Shown here: in pieces, positions 1-6,253 of the stretch
How positions within the stretch are numbered: the stretch's first letter is position 1
Layout of the letters: every line of letters starts with the position of its first letter
Source: CBCXVS01 sp965178525
GTDB taxonomy: Bacteria > Tectomicrobia > Entotheonellia > Entotheonellales > Entotheonellaceae
Assembly (NCBI GenBank): GCA_965178525.1
Contig: CBCXVS010000341.1
Location: 1 to 7,160 of the forward strand
Direction: 5' to 3'
Length of the DNA stretch: 7,160 nt
Notes under the pieces: generated by a model
Databases searched by the model: none
Seen by the model: the letters and a program-made list of their open reading frames with translations, nothing else
Told to the model about the DNA's origin: nothing
Position numbers and translations under genes: made by a program

Positions 1-76
1 AATGGACTTTTGAATTGGGCTGACCTGTTGATCTACTTAACCCTCCGCCTATTCTGCCAGGGGAACTTCGGTCTAG
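1..76 (-). mobile_element. Terminal fragment of a multicopy element (left copy), inserted in an IS630 transposase gene
   Basis: This stretch is the exact reverse complement of 7084-7159. On the minus strand it starts with CTAG, then ACCGAAGTTCCCCTGG, and runs off the window. The match stops abruptly at position 76/77, where the IS630 transposase coding sequence begins, so this is a junction between a repeated element and a disrupted gene. No complete ORF is visible in the 76 bases. CTAG fits the YTAR-type target reported for IS701- and some IS5-family elements, but the family cannot be fixed from one end. The strand given is the orientation reading from the junction into the element. Confidence 0.7.
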
Positions 77-284
77 CAGTCAAACGTGGGGGCCGGCCTG
101 GTATGGGCTTGGCTTCAATGCCATGTCGCCCTTCGCGACGATACCGTCGTCGCCACCGATACACTGTGTTACGACTCACGCCGAGAAACTCGGCAACTTC
201 TGCCGGCGACTTACCATCGTCTAAGAGTTCAATGGCACGATGCCGACGCCATTCTAATGTTTGTTGGCTTCCTTTGGGTCTCAT
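33..284 (-). pseudogene. IS630-family transposase, N-terminal fragment cut off by another insertion
   Basis: The ATG at 284 opens a frame whose first 70 residues (down to position 75) match the N-terminal DNA-binding part of IS630-family transposases: MRPKGS start, helix-turn-helix around residues 28-47 (AEVAEFLGVSRNTVYRW), arginine-rich stretch, then the typical GRPPRLT linker that precedes the second helical domain. The catalytic DDE domain is absent. After A70 the frame passes into the repeat at 1-76 and adds 13 unrelated residues before a TAG at 33-35. The gene was therefore interrupted by a second mobile element, and this fragment can bind DNA at best. No clear ribosome binding site is seen. 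The upstream terminal repeat of this IS630 copy should lie between about 285 and 500 but I could not identify it. Family assignment is confident; the remainder of the gene lies outside the window or is lost. Confidence 0.82.
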
Positions 285-299
285 GCCTTACATGATCGG

Positions 300-480
300 C
301 ACGATTTTATGAAAACTTTAGCATTGTATTCACATTATTAATGTAGTTTTAAGATTAATAATATGACGAGTGAATCTTAAACATAGATATTATAAACTTT
401 AACAAATCACTCATCTATACAGTAAAAGTGAATAAAGCTAAGTCTACTCGTATAAACATACGTAAAATTTACTCAACTGA
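300..480. other. AT-rich intergenic island
   Basis: By hand count the 180 bases from 301 to 480 contain about 24% G+C, whereas the flanking genes are clearly above 50%. The island holds short dyads: ATTATTAAT at 334-342 pairs perfectly with ATTAATAAT at 354-362, and 365-381 pairs imperfectly with 398-415 (shared GAGTGA core and TTAAA end). It probably includes the outer end of the IS630 copy and foreign DNA brought with it. No protein-coding gene is supported here; a weak GTG-started frame from 428 runs into the sigma factor gene on the opposite strand and looks spurious. Confidence 0.6.
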
Positions 481-504
481 CATGGTCAAACAAACGGGGC
501 TGTG

Positions 505-552
505 CCTAGATGCGTCCCGCTATGAGAGGCCGCGCAGCGGGACGCATCTAGG
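505..552 (-). repeat. 17-bp perfect inverted repeat straddling the sigma factor stop codon
   Basis: CCTAGATGCGTCCCGCT at 505-521 is perfectly complementary to 536-552, with a 14-base loop. The stop codon of the sigma factor gene (520-522) lies at the loop edge, and codons 482-491 are entirely inside the structure. Transcribed on the minus strand it would form a strong GC-rich hairpin, but no U-run follows it, so it is not a canonical intrinsic terminator. Both arms carry CTAG next to their outer end (506-509, 548-551). It could be a REP/MITE-like palindromic unit or an mRNA-stabilising 3' hairpin. Confidence 0.8.
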
Positions 553-1995
553 CAACAGAGAAAGGATGTGTTGGACGGCGACAAAATCTGCCAGCAAAGC
601 ACTACGATGAGGTTGACGAAGTTTCTCGAAAGCTTGTCGTTCGAGTTGACGAACCCGTTCGCGACTCAATCCCAGGATATCCGCAATTTCTTGCAATGTA
701 TGCGGGTGGTCCGCTTCCAGGCCGTAGCGCAAGCGTAGAATAAAGGATTCGCGGTCTGTCAGGCTGGCGAGGCAGTCTGCGAGCCGGCGTTGTAATTGCT
801 CTTCTGCCAGCATCTCATCAGGCTTCGGAGCTTGATCACCCTCCAAAATATCCGTTAACATACTGCCATCATCGGCCACGGGCTGGTGCAACCGCATAAT
901 CGGTTGCACAGCGAGCATAAGCTCTTCAACCTCCTTGGATGTCCAGCCGAGTTCCATGCTGAGTTCCTCGGCGTTTGGTGCTCGGCCATGCATATCCCAC
1001 AGACGATCGCCCACCGAACGCAATTTATTCTTGCGCTCAACGACATGGTTGGTCAAGCGCACCGTACGATATTGCTCGGTAATCGCCCGGCTAATCGCCT
1101 GCCGTACCCACCAATGGGCGTAGGTAACAAATTTCAAGCCGCGGCGGTACTCAAATTTTTCTAGCGCTCGCATCAAGCCGATGTTCCCTTCCTGAATGAG
1201 ATCCAGAAACGGGACGCCACGGCCGCGATAGCGATTCGCCACGTGGATTACTAGACGCAGGTTGGCACGCAACATCTGTGTCTTCGCCTGCGTCAGTTGA
1301 CCGTGTGCATGCATCCAGAAGGTGTGCGTAGCTCGTAGAGCCGGATCACGTGGGGTGGCTTCTAACGCCACTCGTAGCGCAAGGCGCAAGGCGTCGTAAA
1401 CACTTGAATGTAACGTCAAGCTTTCCCATGCTGCAATCCACTGCTGCCACAACGCGACACTTTGCTGACGCAAAGCCCGGCGTTTGACGGCCGAACGCGA
1501 GGTCGCACGACAGCGTACACGGAGCTTCCGCAGCTGTGTGGCTAATTCCTGCAACAGGACGACGGTCTCACCGAAACGGGCACAACGCTCTCCCTGGCTA
1601 TCTTCCGTCACGTCGCAAAGCACTTGATCGAGTGGGATTTCCTCCAGCTCCACTTGGTGCCATAGACGGGTCAGCGTGATCAGAGCCACAGGCGAGGTGC
1701 ACAGCGCTCGGCGCACACGCATTTGGGCAGCTTCAATTGCCTGCCAGAGTTCTTTTTCTTGATTGCGGTTGAGCAGGGCAAACTGACGCACATCGCCAAA
1801 ATAGCGTGCTACCAGATTATCAAATTCATTACTACCGTGGTCCGCTTCATGGTCTTCGACCTCAACATCGAAATCGAGACCACTATCCGCTGTCTCGGTC
1901 TCCATCCACACCCCGTCCGTAAACGAAATGGTCAATGTCCGGCCGTCGTGACCCGAGTGTGCGGTTTTGATTCCTTCACGTCTGTGAGAAGCCAT
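520..1995 (-). CDS. RNA polymerase sigma factor, sigma-70 family (RpoD/SigA-like, group 2)
   Basis: The 491-residue product directs RNA polymerase to promoters. Region 1.2 is recognisable at about residues 57-95 (LLNRNQEKELWQAIE). A poorly conserved arginine-rich stretch, about 96-235, follows. Region 2 spans about 237-310, with the core-binding FLDLIQEGNIGLMRALEKFE and the DNA-melting aromatic segment ending HWWVRQAISRAI. Region 3 is at about 311-370, an acidic sigma-finger-like segment at 372-391, and region 4 at about 401-461 with a helix-turn-helix. Residues equivalent to the -35 readers of E. coli RpoD (R584, E585, R588) are R445, E446 and R449. The -10 readers Q437 and T440 correspond to Q299 and S302. 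A typical region 1.1 is missing: only about 55 acidic residues precede region 1.2. This suggests an alternative group 2 factor rather than the sole housekeeping one. The start at 1995 has a GGGAG 12 bases upstream, a little far. The last ten residues are encoded by a hairpin and look non-native. Confidence 0.95.
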   Translation of the reverse strand: MASHRREGIKTAHSGHDGRTLTISFTDGVWMETETADSGLDFDVEVEDHEADHGSNEFDNLVARYFGDVRQFALLNRNQEKELWQAIEAAQMRVRRALCTSPVALITLTRLWHQVELEEIPLDQVLCDVTEDSQGERCARFGETVVLLQELATQLRKLRVRCRATSRSAVKRRALRQQSVALWQQWIAAWESLTLHSSVYDALRLALRVALEATPRDPALRATHTFWMHAHGQLTQAKTQMLRANLRLVIHVANRYRGRGVPFLDLIQEGNIGLMRALEKFEYRRGLKFVTYAHWWVRQAISRAITEQYRTVRLTNHVVERKNKLRSVGDRLWDMHGRAPNAEELSMELGWTSKEVEELMLAVQPIMRLHQPVADDGSMLTDILEGDQAPKPDEMLAEEQLQRRLADCLASLTDRESFILRLRYGLEADHPHTLQEIADILGLSRERVRQLERQAFEKLRQPHRSALLADFVAVQHILSLLPRCVPLRGLS

Positions 1996-2267
1996 AGTAA
2001 CTTCGTTCTCCCGACCTCTGAGGGCTGCCGATGGACTGCGACTTGCTATGCTGAGCGCTTCTCTCTACATTGTTTTCATGGCAACGATGATGCCGTGTTG
2101 TACGTCAATACGTAAACGAGCAAGTGCAAAATTTATGCCAGCATAATGGCTACAAAATCGGCAACGCAGCCCCGGAACTCAGCACGCGCTTCCCGTCGGC
2201 AGCATGTCTCGTGTAGTGCCCTACGACAAGCGATGCGCTGGACATTTGGAGGTGAGGCAGAGTAGCC

Positions 2268-2299
2268 AAAAAAGACGGGAGAGGCCTTCGATGCCCGTC
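2268..2299 (-). terminator. Candidate rho-independent terminator on the minus strand
   Basis: Read on the minus strand, GACGGG (2299-2294), a 14-base loop and CCCGTC (2279-2274) are followed directly by six T residues (2273-2268). The stem is only 6 bp but GC-rich, and the T-run position is right for an intrinsic terminator. No convincing gene ends just upstream of it on that strand, so it either ends a small non-coding RNA or antisense transcript starting in 2300-2618, or shields the sigma factor gene from read-through. Confidence 0.5.
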
Positions 2300-2459
2300 A
2301 CGGAATGACTATTTCCTAACCACCATAGCGCCAATTTTTTGACGCTGCTATTCGGCCTATATGTCATCATACCCCCGGACTGAATGGTAGCGCTTTCCCG
2401 TTCGGTGTCTTGGCAAACCGCATGGTTCTTCTACCACCCTGGGGGACCGCGTGTGAATA

Positions 2460-2468
2460 TGTTATAGT
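2460..2468 (+). promoter_or_regulatory. Possible extended -10 promoter element for the slp pair
   Basis: TGTTATAGT at 2460-2468 matches an extended -10 element (TGn followed by TATAGT, one mismatch from TATAAT). No good -35 hexamer lies about 17 bases upstream. Used as a promoter, it would give a 5' leader of roughly 145 bases before the first lipoprotein gene. An ACCGCG/CGCGGT inverted pair (2446-2451, 2489-2494) brackets it and could be an operator. Sequence match only. Confidence 0.3.
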
Positions 2469-2603
2469 CAGCGCATCATCCGCACAGGCGCGGTTCGAGG
2501 TTCTATGGCGACATGTGTCAATATTATGAACGCCATCGTGTCTCTCTCGCCTCGGCAAGAGGACATCGGGTGGAATAGAAAAAATTAGAATCCGTCTCGA
2601 AGT

Positions 2604-2608
2604 AGGAG
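2604..2608 (+). promoter_or_regulatory. Ribosome binding site deciding the start at 2619
   Basis: AGGAG sits 10 bases before the ATG at 2619. Another ATG at 2611 lies only 2 bases after it, is in a different frame and is too close to be used, so 2619 is preferred. Confidence 0.6.
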
Positions 2609-2618
2609 TCATGACCCG

Positions 2619-3197
2619 ATGCGATGGCAGTATTGGTGCTTTCTCTGGAGTATGTTGGGGTTACTTAGTGTGACGGGGCTAGGATGTCGTCACACGATAT
2701 CCGCGCCAATTCGCCAAGAAGCGGCGCCACCCATTCCTTTTAACCAGCTCCGTGCGAATCCCGAGGCCTTCATGGGCCGTACTGTTATTCTGGGTGGAGA
2801 TATCCTGGAGACACGTAACACGGAGGAGCAGACCTTCCTTGAGGTGCTACAAAAACCACTCGATCGACTTGAAACCCCGAAACGCACCGATCAGACGGCA
2901 GGCCGCTTTATGGCTCGCTGTCAGGGGTATCTCGATCCTGCGGTCTATGCCAAAGACCGGCAAGTGACGATAGCCGGACGCGTCTTGGGCCGTCATACCG
3001 GGCAAGTGGGGGAAGCGGAATACGTCTATCCGCTCATTTCTTGTCTCGAGTTCCATCTCTGGTCCCGTTCTACTTCTTTTTATGACACACGTGATCCCTG
3101 GTATTACCCCTGGTACTGGCACCCCTTTTACGGGCATCCTCTATTTCCGCATCACTATCTCTATCATCGCCATCGCTCTCGCCATCGTAGGCGATGA
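2619..3197 (+). CDS. Slp-family outer membrane lipoprotein with His/Tyr/Arg-rich tail
   Basis: The 192-residue protein resembles the Slp/YeaY family of outer-membrane lipoproteins (E. coli Slp is induced on starvation and in stationary phase); its biochemical role is not established. A short hydrophobic signal (residues about 5-22) ends in GLGC, making C23 the probable lipidated cysteine, although the lipobox is imperfect because position -3 is glycine. The Slp domain covers about 41-148, with NPEAFMGRTVILGG, the GRFMARCQGYLDPAVY segment and a closing EFHLW. The tail, residues 155-192, is unusual low-complexity sequence with 7 His, 7 Tyr and 3 Trp, ending in an arginine cluster. The stop overlaps the start of the next gene as ATGA, indicating an operon with translational coupling. 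It shares the same domain pattern as the downstream protein, so the two are diverged paralogues. An alternative is a generic OB-like periplasmic lipoprotein. Confidence 0.87.
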   Translation: MRWQYWCFLWSMLGLLSVTGLGCRHTISAPIRQEAAPPIPFNQLRANPEAFMGRTVILGGDILETRNTEEQTFLEVLQKPLDRLETPKRTDQTAGRFMARCQGYLDPAVYAKDRQVTIAGRVLGRHTGQVGEAEYVYPLISCLEFHLWSRSTSFYDTRDPWYYPWYWHPFYGHPLFPHHYLYHRHRSRHRRR

Positions 3198-3730
3198 GCG
3201 AACGTGGGGACGCTAAGGATGACCACAGATTACCGATACGGTGGCGCTGGATCATTCTCGTAGGCAGCCTTCTCGGCTGTGTGGCTTGCGCCTCGGTGTT
3301 CGATCCCGAAGTCCGCAAGCGGGTTGATCCTGGGCTCTCCTATGCTAATCTTGCTGCAGACCCCACCGCGTATGTCGGCAAGGTCGTCATCTTGGCAGGC
3401 ACGGTCATCGAAGCCACCAACCTGAAGGATGGCACACGTTTGACCATCTTGCAGTATCCGACTGGACGCCGCGATAGCCCGCGGACCGATCAGGCCTCAG
3501 GCGGGCGGTTCTTGATACGCACTTCGGAATATCTGGAGACCGCGCTCTACCGGCCGGGACGGGCCGTGTCGGTCATTGGGGAAATCCAGGGAGAAGAGAA
3601 GTTACCGCTCGGAGAGACGCACTATGCGTATCCCGTCGTCACACCGCGCGAGCTATACCTTTGGCAGGAAGGGTACCATGCGCCCCGCTTCCATTTTGGC
3701 TTTGGCTTCGGTATCAGTAAAGGTTTTTAA
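3194..3730 (+). CDS. Slp-family outer membrane lipoprotein (second paralogue)
   Basis: This 178-residue protein is a second Slp-family member. An unusually long polar start (19 residues, ending RWRW) precedes the hydrophobic signal at about 20-28. Lipidation is most likely at C29 (LLGC), with C32 an alternative. The Slp domain runs about 48-158: DPTAYVGKVVILAGTVIEA, GGRFLIRTSEYLETALY, then GETHYAYP and ELYLW, aligning segment by segment with the upstream gene. The end is short and Phe/Gly-rich (FHFGFGFG, terminal F), quite unlike the His-rich tail of its neighbour. Its ATG overlaps the upstream TGA by the ATGA arrangement; only a weak purine stretch precedes it, so translation probably depends on coupling. 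It ends in a region convergent with the lyase-like gene. The outer-membrane location is inferred from the family and the lipobox. Confidence 0.87.
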   Translation: MSERGDAKDDHRLPIRWRWIILVGSLLGCVACASVFDPEVRKRVDPGLSYANLAADPTAYVGKVVILAGTVIEATNLKDGTRLTILQYPTGRRDSPRTDQASGGRFLIRTSEYLETALYRPGRAVSVIGEIQGEEKLPLGETHYAYPVVTPRELYLWQEGYHAPRFHFGFGFGISKGF

Positions 3731-3779
3731 ATGCCCGGACCCGATCGGCAATAGCATATTTCCAGAGGAAAGATGAATC

Positions 3780-3847
3780 ATCCGCGAAGGACGCCAAAGT
3801 CACGAAGAACCAAGACGCATCTGTGCACTTCGCGTCCCTTCGCGGAT
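3780..3847. repeat. Palindromic intergenic repeat, possible bidirectional terminator
   Basis: The arm 3780-3794 (TCCGCGAAGG-ACGC core) is complementary to 3832-3847 with one bulged base, leaving a loop of about 37 bases that itself contains related GACGC and CACGAAG words. It lies between the convergent slp pair and the lyase-like gene, where a shared terminator would be expected, and a pyrimidine-rich stretch follows on the plus strand. Its word content (GAAGGACGC, CACGAAG) resembles the repeat at 6254-6306, so the two probably belong to one dispersed repeat family. Confidence 0.6.
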
Positions 3848-3875
3848 CCTTTCTTCCTTCATCATTGTCGGTTCT

Positions 3876-4754
3876 TTACCCGGCACTGCGCTTCTCGGTC
3901 GTTTCCGCTTCGACCTGATAGTAAGCGGGCAGGTCAATTAACGCCTCCACCTGGGTGCGGATCTCCGCGACTTGCTGCTCGTTGAAATTGGTTAGGCCGG
4001 TCTCTTTCAGACTGCTATATGTCGTCAAGAGCGCACTGACGGCCGAGACGATGGCAGTGGTCGCATAGATAATGATCTGATATCCGAGTTCTTCGTACTC
4101 CTGCACGGATATATCATCGGCCCCGGCAATGACGAGCAGCGGCACATCCGGCACCTCTCTACGCACAAACGCCAGATCTTCGCGTTTCCGCACACCACGC
4201 GGCATCACCGCGTCCACGCCCAGTTCGCGCAGCGCCAGACCGCGGCGCACCAACTCCTGCGGACTGCCTTCGACAGCCGAAAAAGCATCAGTCCGGCCAA
4301 CGATCAGAAAATCTCTATCTTGGCGAGCCCGGAGAGCATAGCTCATGCGCTCCTGGAATTCTTCAAGGGGCACAATGTGCTCCAACCCTTTATGATACGA
4401 CGCGCGTTTCGGATAGACCTGATCTTCAATGTGAATGCCGGCAATACCGGCCTTCTCGAATTCGCGTACGCACCGCATGACGTGCAACGGATCCCCAAAA
4501 CCGGCGCCAGCATCGGCAAGAACTGGCAGTTCCACAGCACGGGCTACTTTTTCCGCCACCTCGACCTGATCCGTCAGGCTGAGGAGAGGTTCGGTGATCG
4601 TCGTATGCGCCCCGGTAATATAGCCACCGGTATAAACAGCCGGAAAGCCCAACGATTGCACCACGCGGGCGCTAATCGGATCGTACGCCCCAGGCGCTAC
4701 GATCGTCTCACCGCGTTGCAACCGCTCGCGCAGTTGTTGTCTCAGTGATGGCAT
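3876..4754 (-). CDS. Isocitrate lyase/PEP mutase superfamily protein
   Basis: The 292-residue product belongs to the PEP mutase/isocitrate lyase superfamily of TIM-barrel enzymes that cleave or form C-C or P-C bonds of 2-oxo or 2-hydroxy acids with Mg2+. Family landmarks are GAYDPISARVVQSLGFPAVYTGG (residues 22-44 region), DAGAGFGDP at 81-89, IHIEDQVYPKR at 107-117 and GRTDA at 153-157. Methylisocitrate lyases have a catalytic Cys in KRCGH; here the sequence is KRASYHKG (A118), and the second Asp of the usual DxDxG motif is Gly (G83). True methylisocitrate or isocitrate lyase activity is therefore unlikely. Oxaloacetate decarboxylase-, dimethylmalate lyase- or phosphonomutase-like roles remain open. 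The frame stays open upstream to 5159, overlapping the aminotransferase, but the SD at 4760-4766 and the family length support the start at 4754. It lies 170 bp downstream of the aminotransferase on the same strand. Confidence 0.93.
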   Translation of the reverse strand: MPSLRQQLRERLQRGETIVAPGAYDPISARVVQSLGFPAVYTGGYITGAHTTITEPLLSLTDQVEVAEKVARAVELPVLADAGAGFGDPLHVMRCVREFEKAGIAGIHIEDQVYPKRASYHKGLEHIVPLEEFQERMSYALRARQDRDFLIVGRTDAFSAVEGSPQELVRRGLALRELGVDAVMPRGVRKREDLAFVRREVPDVPLLVIAGADDISVQEYEELGYQIIIYATTAIVSAVSALLTTYSSLKETGLTNFNEQQVAEIRTQVEALIDLPAYYQVEAETTEKRSAG

Positions 4755-4759
4755 GCTGT

Positions 4760-4766
4760 CCCCCCT
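4760..4766 (-). promoter_or_regulatory. Ribosome binding site fixing the lyase-like gene start at 4754
   Basis: On the minus strand AGGGGGG lies 5 bases before the ATG at 4754. The frame stays open a further 135 codons upstream, but that extension overlaps the aminotransferase coding sequence and has no family similarity, so this site decides the start. Confidence 0.65.
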
Positions 4767-4863
4767 GCAACAAAGCAATCTTTCATCGCTCACGATCCGT
4801 CCCGATACCCTAGCAAAACTTTGTCGGCCAGACCAGAGAAAAGCGGGTCTGCCAGGATACGGC

Positions 4864-4902
4864 TTGCCTAAGAGGATGTGCGCTTTGCCTATGAGGCTGT
4901 GC
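4864..4902. repeat. Two-copy imperfect tandem repeat, 21-bp period
   Basis: TTGCCTAAGAGGATGTGC (4864-4881) recurs as TTGCCTATGAGGCTGTGC (4885-4902) with two mismatches in 18 bases. It sits in the 170-bp gap between the aminotransferase stop and the lyase-like start. It could be a two-site regulator binding region for the downstream gene or a chance duplication. Confidence 0.55.
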
Positions 4903-4924
4903 AACAAACGCCTTCCCCACCCTT

Positions 4925-6094
4925 TCAACGACGCAGTTTCGCCACACAATCGGCAATACGCTCTAGCGCCTTGTGCAAATTGTCCAATGAATTGGCGTAC
5001 GAGAAACGCACATATCCCTCGCCGTGAACGCCAAAATCCCGGCCAGCCAAACAGGCGACGCCACCTTCCTGGAGCAGGTAATCCGCCACTTCCTGGGACG
5101 ATCCACTGACATCCGTCATATTCGGAAAGGCATAGAACGCCCCGCGGGGCATGGCACAACGCACCCCCGGAATCTCATTCAACCCCGCAATAAAGGTATC
5201 GCGCCGTTTCCGAAATTGCGCCATCATCGCGTCAACCGGGTCCTGTGGACCGCTGAGAGCCGCCAAGGCGGCGCGTTGCACGAAGGTCGCCGTACACGAA
5301 TTACTATTGGTCATCAGGCGGGTCACATGCGCTGCGAGGTCCTCAGGCATGGCGCCGTAGCCAAGGCGCCAGCCGGTCATGGCGTAGGTTTTGGAAAAGC
5401 CATCCAGAATAATGGCCAGCTCCTGAATGCCATCGTAAGCTGTGATACTGTGAAATTCCCCGTCATAGATCATGCGAGAATAGATTTCATCGGCCAGCAC
5501 CGGAATGCCGTGCCGCGCCGCGAGTTCCGCAATCGCCTGCAAATCGTCACGCGGCAAAATCCCGCCCGTGGGATTCTGTGGCGAATTGATAATCATCAAC
5601 CGCGTGCGCTCGCTGACCAGCCGCTGCAGCTCTTCTACGTCCAAACTAAAATCCCGCTCCTCACGCAGAGGAATCGGCACCGGAGTCGCCCCGACAAAGC
5701 GAATCACGGATTCGTAAATGGGAAAGCCCGGATTGGGGTAAATCACCTCGTCGCCTGCCTGAGCCAAGGCCAGAACGACGTAAAACATAATGGGTTTGGC
5801 GCCAGGCGTCACTACGACCTGCTCAGGCGTGACGGAAATCTGCCGCGACTGGGCGATATCCTGCGCGATAGCTTCGCGGAGCTCTGGCAATCCGGCCGAT
5901 GGACCATAGTGCGTATAGCCTTGATCCAATGCCTCTTTACCCGCCTCGATGATGTGTTGTGGCGTATCAAAATCGGGTTCACCGATCTCTAAATGGACCA
6001 CGTCACGGCCCTTCGCCTCCAAGGCTCGGGCTTTTACCAACACCTCGAAAGCCGTTTCCGTCCCTAGACGGGACATACGCTCCGCAAACCGCAT
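4925..6094 (-). CDS. PLP-dependent aminotransferase, class I/II (aspartate aminotransferase-like)
   Basis: This cytosolic 389-residue enzyme is full length for the fold-type I aspartate aminotransferase group (I-gamma). It would transfer an amino group between an amino acid and a 2-oxo acid using pyridoxal phosphate. The N-terminal substrate-loop region reads LEIGEPDFDTP (35-45), and THYGPSAGLPELREAI (61-76) follows. NPTGG contains N174, which contacts the cofactor ring oxygen in this family, and D202 in LADEIY pairs with the pyridine nitrogen. K235 in DGFSKTYAMTGWRLGY forms the internal aldimine, R243 binds the phosphate, and R363 in YVRFSYA binds the substrate carboxylate. All key residues are present, so the enzyme should be active; the exact substrate is not determined. 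AAGGA lies 7 bases before the ATG at 6094. The lyase-like gene follows 170 bp downstream on the same strand, a possible operon, and the SDR gene is divergent. Confidence 0.95.
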   Translation of the reverse strand: MRFAERMSRLGTETAFEVLVKARALEAKGRDVVHLEIGEPDFDTPQHIIEAGKEALDQGYTHYGPSAGLPELREAIAQDIAQSRQISVTPEQVVVTPGAKPIMFYVVLALAQAGDEVIYPNPGFPIYESVIRFVGATPVPIPLREERDFSLDVEELQRLVSERTRLMIINSPQNPTGGILPRDDLQAIAELAARHGIPVLADEIYSRMIYDGEFHSITAYDGIQELAIILDGFSKTYAMTGWRLGYGAMPEDLAAHVTRLMTNSNSCTATFVQRAALAALSGPQDPVDAMMAQFRKRRDTFIAGLNEIPGVRCAMPRGAFYAFPNMTDVSGSSQEVADYLLQEGGVACLAGRDFGVHGEGYVRFSYANSLDNLHKALERIADCVAKLRR

Positions 6095-6253
6095 GCTGCT
6101 TTCCTTTCAATTCACAGGTCTGTTCAACTCAGTCGATACGTCATCACGCCTCGGGCACATGAGCCTATCGTATTGAGGCTACCAGAGTCACCCACAGAAA
6201 GAAAGGCTCGCCGCTCCCCAAAAAATACGGTAGAATGCCACGGCCAAGAGTTC

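Larger units (their letters stand above)
1996..2618. other. Divergent intergenic region, no convincing gene
   Basis: These 623 bases separate the minus-strand sigma factor from the plus-strand Slp genes. Perfect short dyads lie in the sigma-factor upstream region: TACGT-CAAT-ACGTA at 2101-2114 and TTATGC-CA-GCATAA at 2133-2146, both possible regulator sites. A minus-strand terminator candidate is at 2268-2299 and a possible promoter at 2460-2468. An 81-codon minus-strand frame (2367-2612) lacks a ribosome binding site and recognisable protein character, so I do not call it. No tRNA or known riboswitch was recognised. Confidence 0.6.

Noticed and set aside
428..610. 60-codon plus-strand frame starting in the AT-rich island
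   Set aside because: It runs antisense into the sigma factor gene and through the hairpin, with no family similarity or good start signal.
2367..2612. 81-codon minus-strand frame upstream of a terminator candidate
   Set aside because: No ribosome binding site before the ATG, no recognisable domain, and composition like random translation. It may sit inside a transcript, but coding is unsupported.
4755..5159. N-terminal extension of the lyase-like protein
   Set aside because: The frame is open, but it overlaps the end of the aminotransferase gene and has no family similarity; a strong SD lies directly before the ATG at 4754.
5024..5992. 322-codon plus-strand frame
   Set aside because: It is antisense to the full-length aminotransferase, which has all its catalytic residues; a shadow frame from GC-rich coding DNA.
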